Shown here: positions 34,353-43,770 of the stretch, one piece after another
Layout: each line of letters opens with the position of its first letter
Numbering within the stretch: position 1 is the stretch's first letter
Assembly: GCF_002021565.1 (NCBI RefSeq)
Contig: NZ_MSZX01000019.1
Location: 27-64,026, forward strand
DNA from: Paenibacillus selenitireducens
GTDB taxonomy: Bacteria > Bacillota > Bacilli > Paenibacillales > Paenibacillaceae
Direction: 5' to 3'
Length of the DNA: 64,000 bases
The notes under the pieces: generated by a model
Database searches by the model: none
Told to the model about the DNA's origin: nothing
Seen by the model: the letters and a program-made list of their open reading frames with translations, nothing else
Made by a program: the position numbers and the translations under genes

Positions 34353-34865
34353 ATGCATGTTGTGGTTACGGATTATAACGAAGAATGGAAACAAAGGTTT
34401 AGCGAAGAATCTCAGAAAATTAAAGATATTTTTGGGGAAGAGCTCATTGATATTCATCATATAGGCAGCACTTCTGTTCCTGGATTAAAAGCCAAACCGA
34501 TCATTGATATCATGCCTGTCGTTAGAGATATTGACAAAGTAGATTCATTTTATGCACAAATGGAAGGTCTTGGCTATGAATGTATGGGCGAGTTGGGTAT
34601 GAAAGGCAGAAGATATTTCAGAAAAGGCGGAGATCATAGAACACATCAAGTTCATGTATTTCAGGCGGATAACGAGGAAGATATTCATCGCCATTTGGCG
34701 GTAAGAGATTACCTCCGGACACATGCCGAGCAAGCAAAGCAGTATGGGGATTTAAAAGAAAATCTTGCAAAACAATTCCCCAAGGACATTGAAGCGTATA
34801 TGGACGGTAAAGATGCGTTTGTGAAAGAGCTGGAAAGCGTGGCACTACATTGGTATAGGAAGTGA
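34353..34865 (+). CDS. GrpB family protein (UPF0157, nucleotidyltransferase-like)
   Basis: The 170-residue protein carries the GrpB signatures IHHIGSTSVPGLKAKPIIDI and the C-terminal RDYLRTHAEQAKQYGDLKENLA. The GS-motif and DI pair place it in the nucleotidyltransferase fold; the substrate is unknown. Some GrpB domains are fused to dephospho-CoA kinase. AAGGGGGAAG precedes the ATG. It is followed after six bases by a HAD phosphatase gene and then a GNAT gene, probably one operon. Confidence 0.85.
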   Translation: MHVVVTDYNEEWKQRFSEESQKIKDIFGEELIDIHHIGSTSVPGLKAKPIIDIMPVVRDIDKVDSFYAQMEGLGYECMGELGMKGRRYFRKGGDHRTHQVHVFQADNEEDIHRHLAVRDYLRTHAEQAKQYGDLKENLAKQFPKDIEAYMDGKDAFVKELESVALHWYRK

Positions 34866-34870
34866 GAAAT

Positions 34871-35512
34871 ATGAATACGATTTTATTTGATTTAGATGGA
34901 ACTCTTCATGATAGTGAAAAATGGTATATACAAGCATGTTGTGCCTGCATAGAAACCTTTAGGGAGCGCCAGCTTACCGATGAGGAAAAAAACTACTTGG
35001 TCGGCAAGCCGATTACAAAAGTTTTAAGCGAGTGGTTCTGTGGGCAAGAAAATGAGGTGCTCCGATCCTTCTTCACACACTATGAAATGATTAATAATCA
35101 GGTTCAGGAATATGATGGTGTGTACGAAATGTTAACAGAACTGCAGGCTAGAGGGATAACCCTGGGGATTGTTTCATCCAAGTATCGAAGATATATTGAA
35201 CAGGAATTGGTTAACACACGACTGTATCCTTTTTTTAGTTTTATTGTAGGGTTAGATGATTGTGAAGCGCCCAAACCCAATCCAGAACCGTTGTTAAAAG
35301 CAATGAATGAGCTGCGAATCGAACCAGAACATTGTATGTACATAGGCGATCAGCCTACAGATGTTATCGCTGCCCATGCCGCAGGTATCCAGAGTTTTGG
35401 AGCATTATGGGGAGAAGGGCAACGAGAAAAGTTATTAAGTGTTTCACCTACGGGTTTATTGCAAAAGCCCGAAGATATCTTAGCCCTTCATCCTTCATTC
35501 GTAACACGGTAA
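34871..35512 (+). CDS. HAD-superfamily phosphatase
   Basis: The 213-residue protein begins TILFDLDGTLHDSE (nucleophile Asp8, Asp10) and has GIVSSKYRRYIEQ, EAPKPNPEPLLKA and YIGDQPTDVIAAHAAG, a complete set of HAD motifs with an alpha-helical cap. It resembles PpaX/phosphoglycolate phosphatases; the substrate is not determined. The ATG at 34871 has AGGAAGTGA upstream. Confidence 0.83.
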   Translation: MNTILFDLDGTLHDSEKWYIQACCACIETFRERQLTDEEKNYLVGKPITKVLSEWFCGQENEVLRSFFTHYEMINNQVQEYDGVYEMLTELQARGITLGIVSSKYRRYIEQELVNTRLYPFFSFIVGLDDCEAPKPNPEPLLKAMNELRIEPEHCMYIGDQPTDVIAAHAAGIQSFGALWGEGQREKLLSVSPTGLLQKPEDILALHPSFVTR

Positions 35513-35544
35513 TTTCTATAAATATATGAAATCGAGGGATTCGT

Positions 35545-35967
35545 ATGAAAATTTCGGAATCATGGATTGAAAAAGAAAATAGTATTGTACGACAGCATCT
35601 CATTGCGTATAATCTATCACAAGTTTCAGGACTTACGGATAACGTGGGTACGATTGAAATTACGATGTCAGACGATAACGATGTCGTCGTGGCAGGGATT
35701 ACCGCTTCGATCTATTGGAAGCAAATGCACGTTGATTTTTTGTGGGTCGATGAATCCTTACGCGGACAACATAAAGGCTCTGAATTGCTTGCGAAGGCTG
35801 AAGATATTGCCAGACAACATCATTGCAGATATATACAACTCGATACCTTTAGCTTTCAAGCGCCTGATTTTTATCAAAAAAGAGGGTATACGGTGTTTGG
35901 TATCTTAGAAGATTCTCCGTGTGACGGAGCGAAGCAGTACTTTTTAAAGAAAATCATAAATGAGTAA
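35545..35967 (+). CDS. GNAT-family N-acetyltransferase
   Basis: The 140-residue protein shows the acetyl-CoA binding region (DFLWVDESLRGQHKGSELLAKAE) and the C-terminal FSFQAPDFYQKRGYTVFGIL. It transfers acetyl to an unknown amine. GAGGG precedes the ATG, and a strong terminator follows. Confidence 0.83.
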   Translation: MKISESWIEKENSIVRQHLIAYNLSQVSGLTDNVGTIEITMSDDNDVVVAGITASIYWKQMHVDFLWVDESLRGQHKGSELLAKAEDIARQHHCRYIQLDTFSFQAPDFYQKRGYTVFGILEDSPCDGAKQYFLKKIINE

Positions 35968-35990
35968 ACAACCTCAATAGAGGAAAAAGC

Positions 35991-36030
35991 AAAATCCCCG
36001 CTAACCACGCAAGGTTGACGGGGATTTTTT
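35991..36030 (+). terminator. intrinsic terminator
   Basis: AAAATCCCCG pairs with CGGGGATTTT, with an inner CTAACC/GGTTG pairing, followed by T. Confidence 0.85.
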
Positions 36031-36051
36031 GTGCATGCACCGCTCCAACAT

Positions 36052-36080
36052 TTGACTTCATTGTTCATAAAGTGTATGGT
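36052..36080 (+). promoter_or_regulatory. promoter of the GntR-ABC operon
   Basis: TTGACT at 36052 and TATGGT at 36075 are 17 bases apart. AGTGTAT at 36071 and TCACACT at about 36096 form an imperfect inverted repeat across the -10 region, a possible autoregulatory site for the YtrA-type repressor. Confidence 0.5.
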
Positions 36081-36132
36081 GTGTATGTAAGAACATCACA
36101 CTGTGCGTATCCAGAAAGGTGATCACACCCCT

Positions 36133-36510
36133 ATGAAGATATTAATATCAAATACATCCGACAAACCTTTATATCAACAAATAAAGGACCAGATCAAGGA
36201 TGCGATTTTGAAGGGCGAGATCCATGAAGGGGATTCGCTTCCTTCTATCCGCAACTTCGCCAACGATTTAAAAGTTAGCGTACTAACGATCAGGCGTGTC
36301 TATGATGAATTGGAAAATGAAGGGTTTATCACGAGCCAAGTGGGGATTGGTACGTTTATTTCCTCCGGTAACATCGAATTGCTTCGAGATTCCAAACGGC
36401 ACCTCGTTGAGCAAAAAATGCAGGATGTCATACAAACGGCAAAGACACTAGGTATTTCCAGAGCTGAATTGGATGAAATGATGGATATTTTATTTGAGGA
36501 TGGTGATTGA
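36133..36510 (+). CDS. GntR-family regulator, YtrA subfamily
   Basis: The 125-residue protein has a GntR winged helix (PLYQQIKDQIKDAILKGEIH, LPSIRNFANDLKVSVLTIRR, GFITSQVGIGTFIS) and a short helical tail of about 50 residues, which is the YtrA type. Members repress adjacent ABC transporter operons. In B. subtilis the ytr operon responds to cell-wall antibiotics. The ATG at 36133 has AAAGGTGAT nine bases upstream. It starts an operon with the two following genes. Confidence 0.87.
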   Translation: MKILISNTSDKPLYQQIKDQIKDAILKGEIHEGDSLPSIRNFANDLKVSVLTIRRVYDELENEGFITSQVGIGTFISSGNIELLRDSKRHLVEQKMQDVIQTAKTLGISRAELDEMMDILFEDGD

Positions 36511-36511
36511 G

Positions 36512-37393
36512 ATGAGTAATATCGTGGAAATTTCGGGCTTGAACAAAAACTATGGGAATTTTGAACTTCGTGACATTCATTTTTCTTTACCAGAAGATTG
36601 TATTACGGGCTTTATCGGCATCAATGGGGCAGGCAAAACAACCACCATACGGACGATGCTCGGTCTTGCACATCAAGACTCAGGTCAAATCAAGATTTTC
36701 GGCAAAGACATCAAAAAACATGGGCGTGAGTTGAAGAATCGAATTGGAATTGTGCTGGATGAGGGGTGTTTTTATGACGAATTGACGATGGCTGAAATGA
36801 AAAGTATCATTGCCCCAGCCTATTCGCGTTGGAATGAAAAGGATTATAAAAACAATATGGATCGTTTTTCCCTTCATTCCAATCAGCAGATCTCAACGTT
36901 GTCCAAGGGGATGCGTATGAAGTTTGCTTTGACCTTAGCCCTTTCACATCAAGCAGATTTACTTATTATGGATGAACCGACGAGTGGATTGGACCCTCTC
37001 ATCCGAATCGAGATGTTAGAAATTCTTCTGGACTATATGAAGCAAGGGGGCAAAGGCGTTTTCTTTTCTACGCATATTACTTCTGATTTAGATAAAGTTG
37101 CAGATATGTTAATTCTTATTAATCAGGGAGAAATTTTGTTCGAGGAAGATAAAGATGTATTAATGGATTCACACCGTGTAGTCAAAGGGAAAGGGCACCA
37201 TTTGAACGATGAAAATAGGGAGTTGTTTTTAACGATACAGGAAACTCATTTTGGCTTTACAGGCATCACGAACCAATTAGCGCAGGTCCAAGCAAGCTTG
37301 AGAGAAGACATTATCATCGAAAGGCCAACGATAGAAGATATTATGCTAGCCTATGTCAGAGGAGGTAAACATCATGTTATTGCATCTAGTTAA
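36512..37393 (+). CDS. ABC transporter ATP-binding protein
   Basis: The 293-residue ATPase has Walker A GINGAGKTT, signature LSKGM, Walker B LLIMDEPTSGLDP and the H-loop STH. The long C-terminus follows the YtrB-like pattern of export-type ATPases. It begins one base after the GntR stop and its end overlaps the permease start by 20 bases, so all three are coupled. It powers export or cell-envelope work with the permease; the substrate is unknown. Confidence 0.88.
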   Translation: MSNIVEISGLNKNYGNFELRDIHFSLPEDCITGFIGINGAGKTTTIRTMLGLAHQDSGQIKIFGKDIKKHGRELKNRIGIVLDEGCFYDELTMAEMKSIIAPAYSRWNEKDYKNNMDRFSLHSNQQISTLSKGMRMKFALTLALSHQADLLIMDEPTSGLDPLIRIEMLEILLDYMKQGGKGVFFSTHITSDLDKVADMLILINQGEILFEEDKDVLMDSHRVVKGKGHHLNDENRELFLTIQETHFGFTGITNQLAQVQASLREDIIIERPTIEDIMLAYVRGGKHHVIASS

Positions 37394-38015
37394 GAAAGAC
37401 ATTCTCATAGCTAAAAAATACGTTTGGATTATGATGGTCGTGGCTATAGCGATCCCGCTCTTTTTTATGGTGCGTGCACCTGATCTCTTGGGGGTTAGTG
37501 CATTTCTTACGTCGGTGGTTTTCACGGAGCTCATGCTGTTTCAATCCGTTTCAATGGCAGAACTCAAATATCCCAAAGCGGCTGCTTTGCTATGTGCTGC
37601 TCCCATTTCCCGCAGTGCGATCGTTCTAGCAAGATATATTTTCCTGATATTCATATTTGCTTATTGTTACGTGACGTATAGCCTCATGGCATGGATCATG
37701 GCTCCCATTGAACATCTTACACTCATTCATGTGCTTACTGTCCTGCTTATTTCAACCATCTTAATTTCTGTATATACGCCTATTCAGTATAAATACGGGT
37801 ATGAAAAAACAAAGTATTTTTTCTCGATTCTGATCGTTGCCACACCATTTGTATTGCCAGCGATCATAAAATCAAATATGTTATCCCAATTTGATGGTTT
37901 TTTTACTTTGCCTGAATCTATCCAATACTTAACCCTCATTGCAGCTATAATGATTAGCAATTGTATTTCCATATACGCCTCGATTCGTATTTATTCAAAT
38001 AAGGAATTACTGTAG
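37374..38015 (+). CDS. ABC-2 type transporter permease
   Basis: The 213-residue protein has six predicted helices (LVKKDILIAKKYVWIMMVVAI at the start, SRSAIVLARYIFLIFIF in the middle). It resembles the ABC-2 permeases paired with YtrA/YtrB-like proteins. AGAGGAGGT precedes the ATG. Its partner ATPase overlaps upstream. Confidence 0.83.
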   Translation: MLLHLVKKDILIAKKYVWIMMVVAIAIPLFFMVRAPDLLGVSAFLTSVVFTELMLFQSVSMAELKYPKAAALLCAAPISRSAIVLARYIFLIFIFAYCYVTYSLMAWIMAPIEHLTLIHVLTVLLISTILISVYTPIQYKYGYEKTKYFFSILIVATPFVLPAIIKSNMLSQFDGFFTLPESIQYLTLIAAIMISNCISIYASIRIYSNKELL

Positions 38016-38018
38016 ACA

Positions 38019-38086
38019 TGCACCCCTTAGAATGGACATTGGAGAGCCCCCGGGTTATTCGATGAAATTCTAAAGGGTGCATTTTA
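38019..38086 (+). terminator. intrinsic terminator of the GntR-ABC operon
   Basis: TGCACCCCTTAGAAT pairs with ATTCTAAAGGGTGCA across a 33-base loop and is followed by four T. Confidence 0.7.
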
Positions 38087-38173
38087 TGCTATTAATGTAA
38101 TAAAATCCATGGATTGGATGCACAATAAGGGTTGTTAACAGCGCATGGATGGCTGCACGAAGGAGAACGGTTC

Positions 38174-39253
38174 ATGGTAATGCGTAAACCCATTACATAC
38201 TTGCAAGTGTGTTTTATATTAAGCATGTCCACAGGATTATTAAACCATGTTACCATCATACCGCTATTGCTGCGTGAGACGCATAAAGATGGCTGGATAA
38301 GCGTATTACTGGCGCTCTTTCTGAGCATTTGCTGGATTCCGCTTCTCTTATGGATCATGGGCAAAAAAGGGACAGAGTTGTTATTTCCCTGGTTATGTAG
38401 ACAAGGTGGGAAGTTCACGGCATGGATTATTACCATACTACTCATCGCATATTTAATACTGGCTGCATTTGTTACTATACAGGACACATCCACATGGACG
38501 AAAATCTCCTATTTGCCGAGCACCCCAATGCTTATCATTGCAGCTACAATGGTTTTGCTATCTTTAGCAAGTGCGCTTGCTGGCATACAGGCGATCGCCA
38601 TTTGTGCTGGAGTCTTCCTTCCCGTCGTGGTCGTATTAGGCTATTTCGTGATGGGGGCCAATTTTCAATTCAAAGACTATTCCCTCATGCTGCCGATGCT
38701 GGAGAATGGCATTTCCCCGGTCATTCGCGGATTAGTGTTTATCGGAGGGGGAATGACGGAACTAATTTTTGTCCTTTTGATGCAGTCCCATCTTTCGAAA
38801 AAACCGGGTTTTTGGGGCATGTCCATTTTGGCTGTCATTCTAGCGGGGCTGACGATAGGTCCTTATCTGGGATCGATCGCTAATTTTGGGGTTGTCAACG
38901 CGTCTTCGATGCGTTATCCCGCTTTTGAACAGTGGAGAATTGTTACGGCAGGCAAATATATCGAACATTTAGATGTGCTATCGATATATCAATGGTTATC
39001 CGGATCATTTATCCGCATTTCATTGATGTTTTTTCTTATGATAGATCTGCTGCCTTTGCGGAGTCTGAATCGTCGAGTCGTTGCCGGTTTGGTGGCGGCC
39101 GCTATCATTATATTAGTTGTGATCGTGGGCAAAGATGATTTCTTTTTTGTTGAAATGCTGCATTCTTTTTATTTTCCAAGCGTAACATGTGGGCTTATTC
39201 TGCTTTCGCTGCTGCTTGCACTTCTGGCCGCTAGACATCAACGACAATCTTAA
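38174..39253 (+). CDS. spore germination receptor subunit B (GerAB/GerKB-like permease)
   Basis: The 359-residue integral membrane protein has ten helices of the amino acid-polyamine-cation type. It begins ITYLQVCFILSMSTGLLNHV and has FKDYSLMLPMLENGISPVIRG and FIGGGMTELIF. In spores the B subunit of the inner-membrane receptor binds the germinant, usually an amino acid or sugar. GAAGGAG lies before the ATG at 38174. The A and C subunits follow directly. The germinant cannot be read from sequence. Confidence 0.87.
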   Translation: MVMRKPITYLQVCFILSMSTGLLNHVTIIPLLLRETHKDGWISVLLALFLSICWIPLLLWIMGKKGTELLFPWLCRQGGKFTAWIITILLIAYLILAAFVTIQDTSTWTKISYLPSTPMLIIAATMVLLSLASALAGIQAIAICAGVFLPVVVVLGYFVMGANFQFKDYSLMLPMLENGISPVIRGLVFIGGGMTELIFVLLMQSHLSKKPGFWGMSILAVILAGLTIGPYLGSIANFGVVNASSMRYPAFEQWRIVTAGKYIEHLDVLSIYQWLSGSFIRISLMFFLMIDLLPLRSLNRRVVAGLVAAAIIILVVIVGKDDFFFVEMLHSFYFPSVTCGLILLSLLLALLAARHQRQS

Positions 39254-39266
39254 GGAGCGGTTATCT

Positions 39267-40772
39267 ATGGACAAGAACCCTATTCCAACCTCTAACTCGT
39301 CTAATGAACTGGGGGGACAACCGACGTTAACGATCAATCAGTTATTGACCTGCTTAGTTGATTGTGGAGACGTCCGGAGTGAGACCCATCTATTTGGCCC
39401 TTCCGAAAATTCCTATAAAGTTGTTTTGATTTATTGTGATGGTCTAGCCGACATGAAGCAGTTGAATCAATATGTCATTCCGCTCTTGGCATCGTTACTG
39501 GAAAAAGCGAATACCTTGAATAGCTTGGATCGTAATAATCCGCTTACGCTGCAGCCCATTCTTCCAACAGCAGCGATACAAGCGGTAGAAATGATTCTGT
39601 TTTCAGGTCAGCTTATCATTGGCATTGAACAGGATAATCTACTCTACGCCGTCAATATTGCAAACCCGCCCAATCGTACTCCTGAAGAGTCCAATACAGA
39701 AATCTCCATTAAAGGTCCGAAGGATGGATTTACGGAGGACTTATCCACGAATATAGCACTCATACGCAAGCGAATGCGTACGCGTTCGCTGAAATGCGAG
39801 ATCTATACCATAGGCGTACGAAGCCAGACCAAAGTATCATTAATGTATGTGTCAGATATCATGAATTCAGATATATTGAATGATGTGAGGCAGCGGCTGC
39901 AGAAAATCGACACCGACGCGGTTGTAAGCAGTTCCCAGCTGGGTGAGGCATTAGGGGACTCTAAGTATGCTCTGTTTCCGATGCTCGATTATATCGGTCG
40001 CCCTGATTACGTCGTGCAATCGCTTGTTCGAGGGAGATTCATCATTATTGCCGAGGGATCGCCCATGGTACTGATAGGTCCAGCAAATTTATTATTAACA
40101 CTCAAATCGCCGGAGGATATCCATTTTCCTTATTTCTTCGTTGCGTTTCAAAGAATACTACGATTCATCGGATTGTTTATTTCTATTTTTATGCCGGGGA
40201 TCTGGATTTCCTTGATCGCCTTTAATCTGGAACAGCTTCCATTTTCACTTCTGGCAACCGTTACGATTTCCCGCTTAGGACTACCCTTTTCCGCGCCTAT
40301 GGAAATGATATTGATGCTCGGTTTATTCGAAATTTTCCGCGAAGCGGGGATCCGCCTACCCAAAGCCGTGGGACAAACTGTCGCCGTCGTAGGCGGTATA
40401 ATTATAGGAGACGCCGCCATTCGTGCGGGACTAAGTTCAGCTACAACCCTTGTTGTGGCGGCAGTTACCGCAGTGGCTACCTTTACCCTTGTCAACCAGT
40501 CATTAAGCGGAACGGTAAGTATTCTGCGTTTATTCGTGCTCATCGTTTCATCCGTACTTGGGATGTATGGATTTATTATTTCTTTGATCACAATCGTGTT
40601 CTACTTATCTATACAGCAAGCATTCGGCATCCCTTACCTTGCGCCCATATCGCCCCCGATCTTTAGAGACATGATTGTGGCGTTGTTCACCTTACCCGTC
40701 AAAATATTGAAACGTCGTCCGGCTATGCTGCATACGACCGACGATACGCGGCAAGGGGAGGACTCGACATGA
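39267..40772 (+). CDS. spore germination receptor subunit A (GerAA/GerKA-like)
   Basis: The 501-residue protein has a cytoplasmic N-terminal domain of about 280 residues (MNSDILNDVRQRLQKIDTDA, YIGRPDYVVQSLVRGRFIII) and then several helices with FSAPMEMILMLGLFEIFREAG and the C-terminal VNQSLSGTVSILRLFVLI. These are GerA family hallmarks. A subunits form the oligomeric channel-like part of the germination receptor. TTAAGGAG precedes the ATG at 39267, and the stop overlaps the start of the C subunit by 4 bases. Confidence 0.9.
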   Translation: MDKNPIPTSNSSNELGGQPTLTINQLLTCLVDCGDVRSETHLFGPSENSYKVVLIYCDGLADMKQLNQYVIPLLASLLEKANTLNSLDRNNPLTLQPILPTAAIQAVEMILFSGQLIIGIEQDNLLYAVNIANPPNRTPEESNTEISIKGPKDGFTEDLSTNIALIRKRMRTRSLKCEIYTIGVRSQTKVSLMYVSDIMNSDILNDVRQRLQKIDTDAVVSSSQLGEALGDSKYALFPMLDYIGRPDYVVQSLVRGRFIIIAEGSPMVLIGPANLLLTLKSPEDIHFPYFFVAFQRILRFIGLFISIFMPGIWISLIAFNLEQLPFSLLATVTISRLGLPFSAPMEMILMLGLFEIFREAGIRLPKAVGQTVAVVGGIIIGDAAIRAGLSSATTLVVAAVTAVATFTLVNQSLSGTVSILRLFVLIVSSVLGMYGFIISLITIVFYLSIQQAFGIPYLAPISPPIFRDMIVALFTLPVKILKRRPAMLHTTDDTRQGEDST

Positions 40773-42007
40773 CCAGATTAAGATGTCGAACGAGAAACTC
40801 CGGTACGAAGATCCTCAGAATCGGAAAAACCTGTGCCATGTTCAGTGTCTGTTGCATGATGATACTCTCGCTGACAGGTTGCTGGGATATCAAAAGCGTG
40901 CAAGACATTAATTATATTACCGGCTTAGGGATCGACTATAAGAATGGGAAATATGTCGTGTATACCCAAACATTAGACTTCTCACGGGTTGCCAAGCAAG
41001 AAGGCGCGAAGAGTCAAGGCAAACCAGAGGTATGGGTAGGGCGGGGAGAAGGCTTGAGTCTCGATGCTGCGGTTAATGACATCTACACGGCCGCTACGCT
41101 TCAGATTGTTTGGGATCATGTAGCGGTAATCGTGTTTAGTGAAGATGCGTTGCGGCAAGACGTATTCAAAATGATGGACTCTTTCCTTCGTTTCGCCGGG
41201 ATCCGATACACACAAAGCGTCTTTGGGACGAAAGAGTATATCCCTGATTTGTTCATCACTCCGCCGATTCCGTACAATATTTCTCCCTTAGCATCCATAC
41301 TTCATGCACCGTATGATGTAGTGAGGCAGCAGGCCGTCATTCCTCCGATCCGGCTGCGGCTTATGGTCGTGGAATTGACGGAGCCGGGTTCTACATTGCT
41401 GTTACCCAGTCTTGCGATCACGAATACAAGATGGAAGGAAAGCAATAAAGAAGTTAGTCAGTTCCAAATTAACGGCGCATTCGCACTCCAAGACGGTACC
41501 TATCGGAGTTGGTTCAGTCAGGAACAAATGAATGGCTTACGGTGGGTGTCCAACAAAGTCAAACGAACTCACATCGATATCGGATCCGGAGAAAAACCTC
41601 AAGCCGTGCTTACGTTAAACGCACCTAAATTAAAAGTTGACGTTGCTTTACGAGGTGGCGTTCCTAAGTACAAGCTGAAAATAAATATCCACGGCAACGT
41701 GGATGAAGTAACGGGGAATTTGTCTAAAGCTCAAATGACCTCGTTAGCTGAGCAAAAAATACGTGACGAAGTGAAGCGTACGTTTGAAACGGGACTCCAG
41801 CATAAGACAGATGTGTACTCGTTGCGGAACTACTTGTATCACAAATATGTCCATACATGGAAACGAAAACGAGACGGGGAATTGCTGCAGCTAACCCCTG
41901 ACTCGATCGAAAAGATCGAAGTCAAGGTGCAGATTGAGCATGCAGGGATGAACCAATTGCATCGTACGCAATTTAGGTATCGTTCTTCGTCGAGAAACAT
42001 GAAATGA
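40769..42007 (+). CDS. spore germination receptor subunit C (Ger(x)C lipoprotein)
   Basis: The 412-residue lipoprotein has a long basic leader and lipobox LTGC with Cys38, followed by WDIKSVQDINYITGLGIDY, the Ger(x)C start. The C-terminal Ger(x)C domain includes LKVDVALRGG and IRDEVKRTFETGLQH. It is anchored outside the inner membrane of the spore and completes the receptor. Its ATG overlaps the A-subunit stop (ATGA), so the three genes B-A-C are coupled. Many receptors have the order A-B-C or A-C-B. Confidence 0.9.
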   Translation: MTRLRCRTRNSGTKILRIGKTCAMFSVCCMMILSLTGCWDIKSVQDINYITGLGIDYKNGKYVVYTQTLDFSRVAKQEGAKSQGKPEVWVGRGEGLSLDAAVNDIYTAATLQIVWDHVAVIVFSEDALRQDVFKMMDSFLRFAGIRYTQSVFGTKEYIPDLFITPPIPYNISPLASILHAPYDVVRQQAVIPPIRLRLMVVELTEPGSTLLLPSLAITNTRWKESNKEVSQFQINGAFALQDGTYRSWFSQEQMNGLRWVSNKVKRTHIDIGSGEKPQAVLTLNAPKLKVDVALRGGVPKYKLKINIHGNVDEVTGNLSKAQMTSLAEQKIRDEVKRTFETGLQHKTDVYSLRNYLYHKYVHTWKRKRDGELLQLTPDSIEKIEVKVQIEHAGMNQLHRTQFRYRSSSRNMK

Positions 42008-42038
42008 CCGCTCTCCCATGGAATACGGAGAAGCGGTC
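42006..42038. terminator. terminator between convergent genes
   Basis: GACCGCT pairs with AGCGGTC, with an inner CTCC/GGAG. It begins at the GerC stop codon and lies in the 50-base gap before the kinase gene end. There is no clear T-run. Confidence 0.55.
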
Positions 42039-42057
42039 GCTGCTTCATGATGTCTTT

Positions 42058-43770
42058 TTAGCTTATATCTTTTGACGGAATCTGAAGCGTGACCTGCGTT
42101 TCGATCCCCTCCACACTACGTAGGGTTAACCCATATTCTTGCCCGTACATCAACTTGGCCCGGTCATTCACATTTTTGAGTCCATACCCTTTAGACTGGG
42201 ATTGAAGCAAGAGGGGGAGTCGTTCTTGCTGAATACCGATTCCATTATCTTCTACATCGAAGACAATGCATCCGTCTACTAGATTACCCGATAGAACAAT
42301 TTTACCTCCGCCATCTTCTCTATTTTCGATGCCGTGAATAATAGCATTTTCAATGAGAGGTTGGAGCATCAGGTTAGGCATATGGTAGGGGAGAATGACA
42401 TCATCGATGTTGTATTCCACCTCAAAGCTGTTGCTGTGCATATTGAGCTGAATTTGGATGTAGGACTGTACGTTCAGAATTTCATCGGAAACCGAAATCA
42501 TGTTATTGCCTTTATTGAGCGTGGTCCGATAGAACGTGGATAGGTGCTGAGCCATCCCACTGATATCGGTCGCTCGAATTCGAATCGCCCGCCAATTAAT
42601 GATCGACAGTGCATTGTATAGAAAATGAGGGTTGATCTGCGCCTGTAGAGCTTTCATTTCATACTCTTTCCGCGCGATCTCCTCGACGTACACTTTGTCG
42701 ATCAGCATTTTGGTTTGGTCGACCATGTTGCCGAATCCTCGGATTAAGTCCCCGATCTCGTCCTTGGATTGGCTAGTTACCGTGACCTCTAACGATCCCT
42801 GTTCCACCGTTCGCATGTTATCGCGTAGACGCTCAATCCGGTTAATGAATTTTCGGGAAAAAAGACTGCCAGCTACCGCAACAGCGGCAATACAAGCTGC
42901 AATCATAACGAGGACGGTTGAGACGATCCACCAAGCAGAGTTCGTAATCAAACTCGTCGGTTTACATAGCATGACGTTCCATCCTGAGATCGGAATATCG
43001 GATTGCAATACGGTGTACTTCTTCCCCTTCCAACGGAGCTCATCCATCGGGTTGTCGGGTGCCATGTGGGAAGAAGAGAATCCTTTTATGCCATCGGATG
43101 AAAAGATCGTCCGTCCATTTTCGTCCTTGACGAGTACCTCCGAACCTTGTGAGAGCAAGGCTTCAAAGGGTTTGAATAGGGTATTGTAGTTTACGCGTGC
43201 ATATAATACATTTTCTTTCGGGTTCTTCTGCTTCGTATTGATGATACGGCGGACGCTAATGACATCTTTATTGTCGGTAAACCACAATACATCGACCGAT
43301 TTCATCACGGGCGGGTACCAATCTTTGTTTTTAATTTCATCTAGGGGTCTAACGGTATTCCCATGCTCATGCAGGTTGGTTCCCGTGTACAATGTAATTT
43401 GTTCTACGCCTGTATTCAGATAACGAGCCGTAAAGAAATTCTGATCGATCACATTTTTTAACTGATCATACATTTCAAATGTACTTGTGTATGTATGGTT
43501 GGCTGCATTGACAATCTCTTGATTAAAGCTCAAAAAGTTCATGAGCTTATTGTAACCGTCCAGTTGACTGTTTAAAGTTAAAACGCTTTGATTTAGGGCA
43601 GCCTTTAAATTGGATTTCGACTGCGAGATCAGGAGGGATCGGGTTTCTTGAAAGCAGAAGCCCCCCAATACGATCACAGGTATCATACTAATTAACAGAA
43701 AAGCAAGCTTGATTTTGGTTTGAAACTTCAAGTCATGAATGTTCTGCTGAAGTGCCCGCCACGGTTGCAT
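42058..43770 (-). CDS. YesM-type sensor histidine kinase
   Basis: The 570-residue kinase has a first helix at about residues 20-40, an extracellular Cache-like domain to about 280, a second helix, and a HAMP domain (about 300-352). The His_kinase domain has LQAQINPHFLYNALSI (His382), and the HATPase has MLQPLIENAIIHG and a C-terminal GYGLKNVNDR. YesM kinases sense carbohydrates outside the cell and phosphorylate a YesN regulator. GGAGGAAC before the ATG at 43770 decides the start. The regulator gene overlaps upstream by 38 bases. Confidence 0.88.
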   Translation of the reverse strand: MQPWRALQQNIHDLKFQTKIKLAFLLISMIPVIVLGGFCFQETRSLLISQSKSNLKAALNQSVLTLNSQLDGYNKLMNFLSFNQEIVNAANHTYTSTFEMYDQLKNVIDQNFFTARYLNTGVEQITLYTGTNLHEHGNTVRPLDEIKNKDWYPPVMKSVDVLWFTDNKDVISVRRIINTKQKNPKENVLYARVNYNTLFKPFEALLSQGSEVLVKDENGRTIFSSDGIKGFSSSHMAPDNPMDELRWKGKKYTVLQSDIPISGWNVMLCKPTSLITNSAWWIVSTVLVMIAACIAAVAVAGSLFSRKFINRIERLRDNMRTVEQGSLEVTVTSQSKDEIGDLIRGFGNMVDQTKMLIDKVYVEEIARKEYEMKALQAQINPHFLYNALSIINWRAIRIRATDISGMAQHLSTFYRTTLNKGNNMISVSDEILNVQSYIQIQLNMHSNSFEVEYNIDDVILPYHMPNLMLQPLIENAIIHGIENREDGGGKIVLSGNLVDGCIVFDVEDNGIGIQQERLPLLLQSQSKGYGLKNVNDRAKLMYGQEYGLTLRSVEGIETQVTLQIPSKDIS

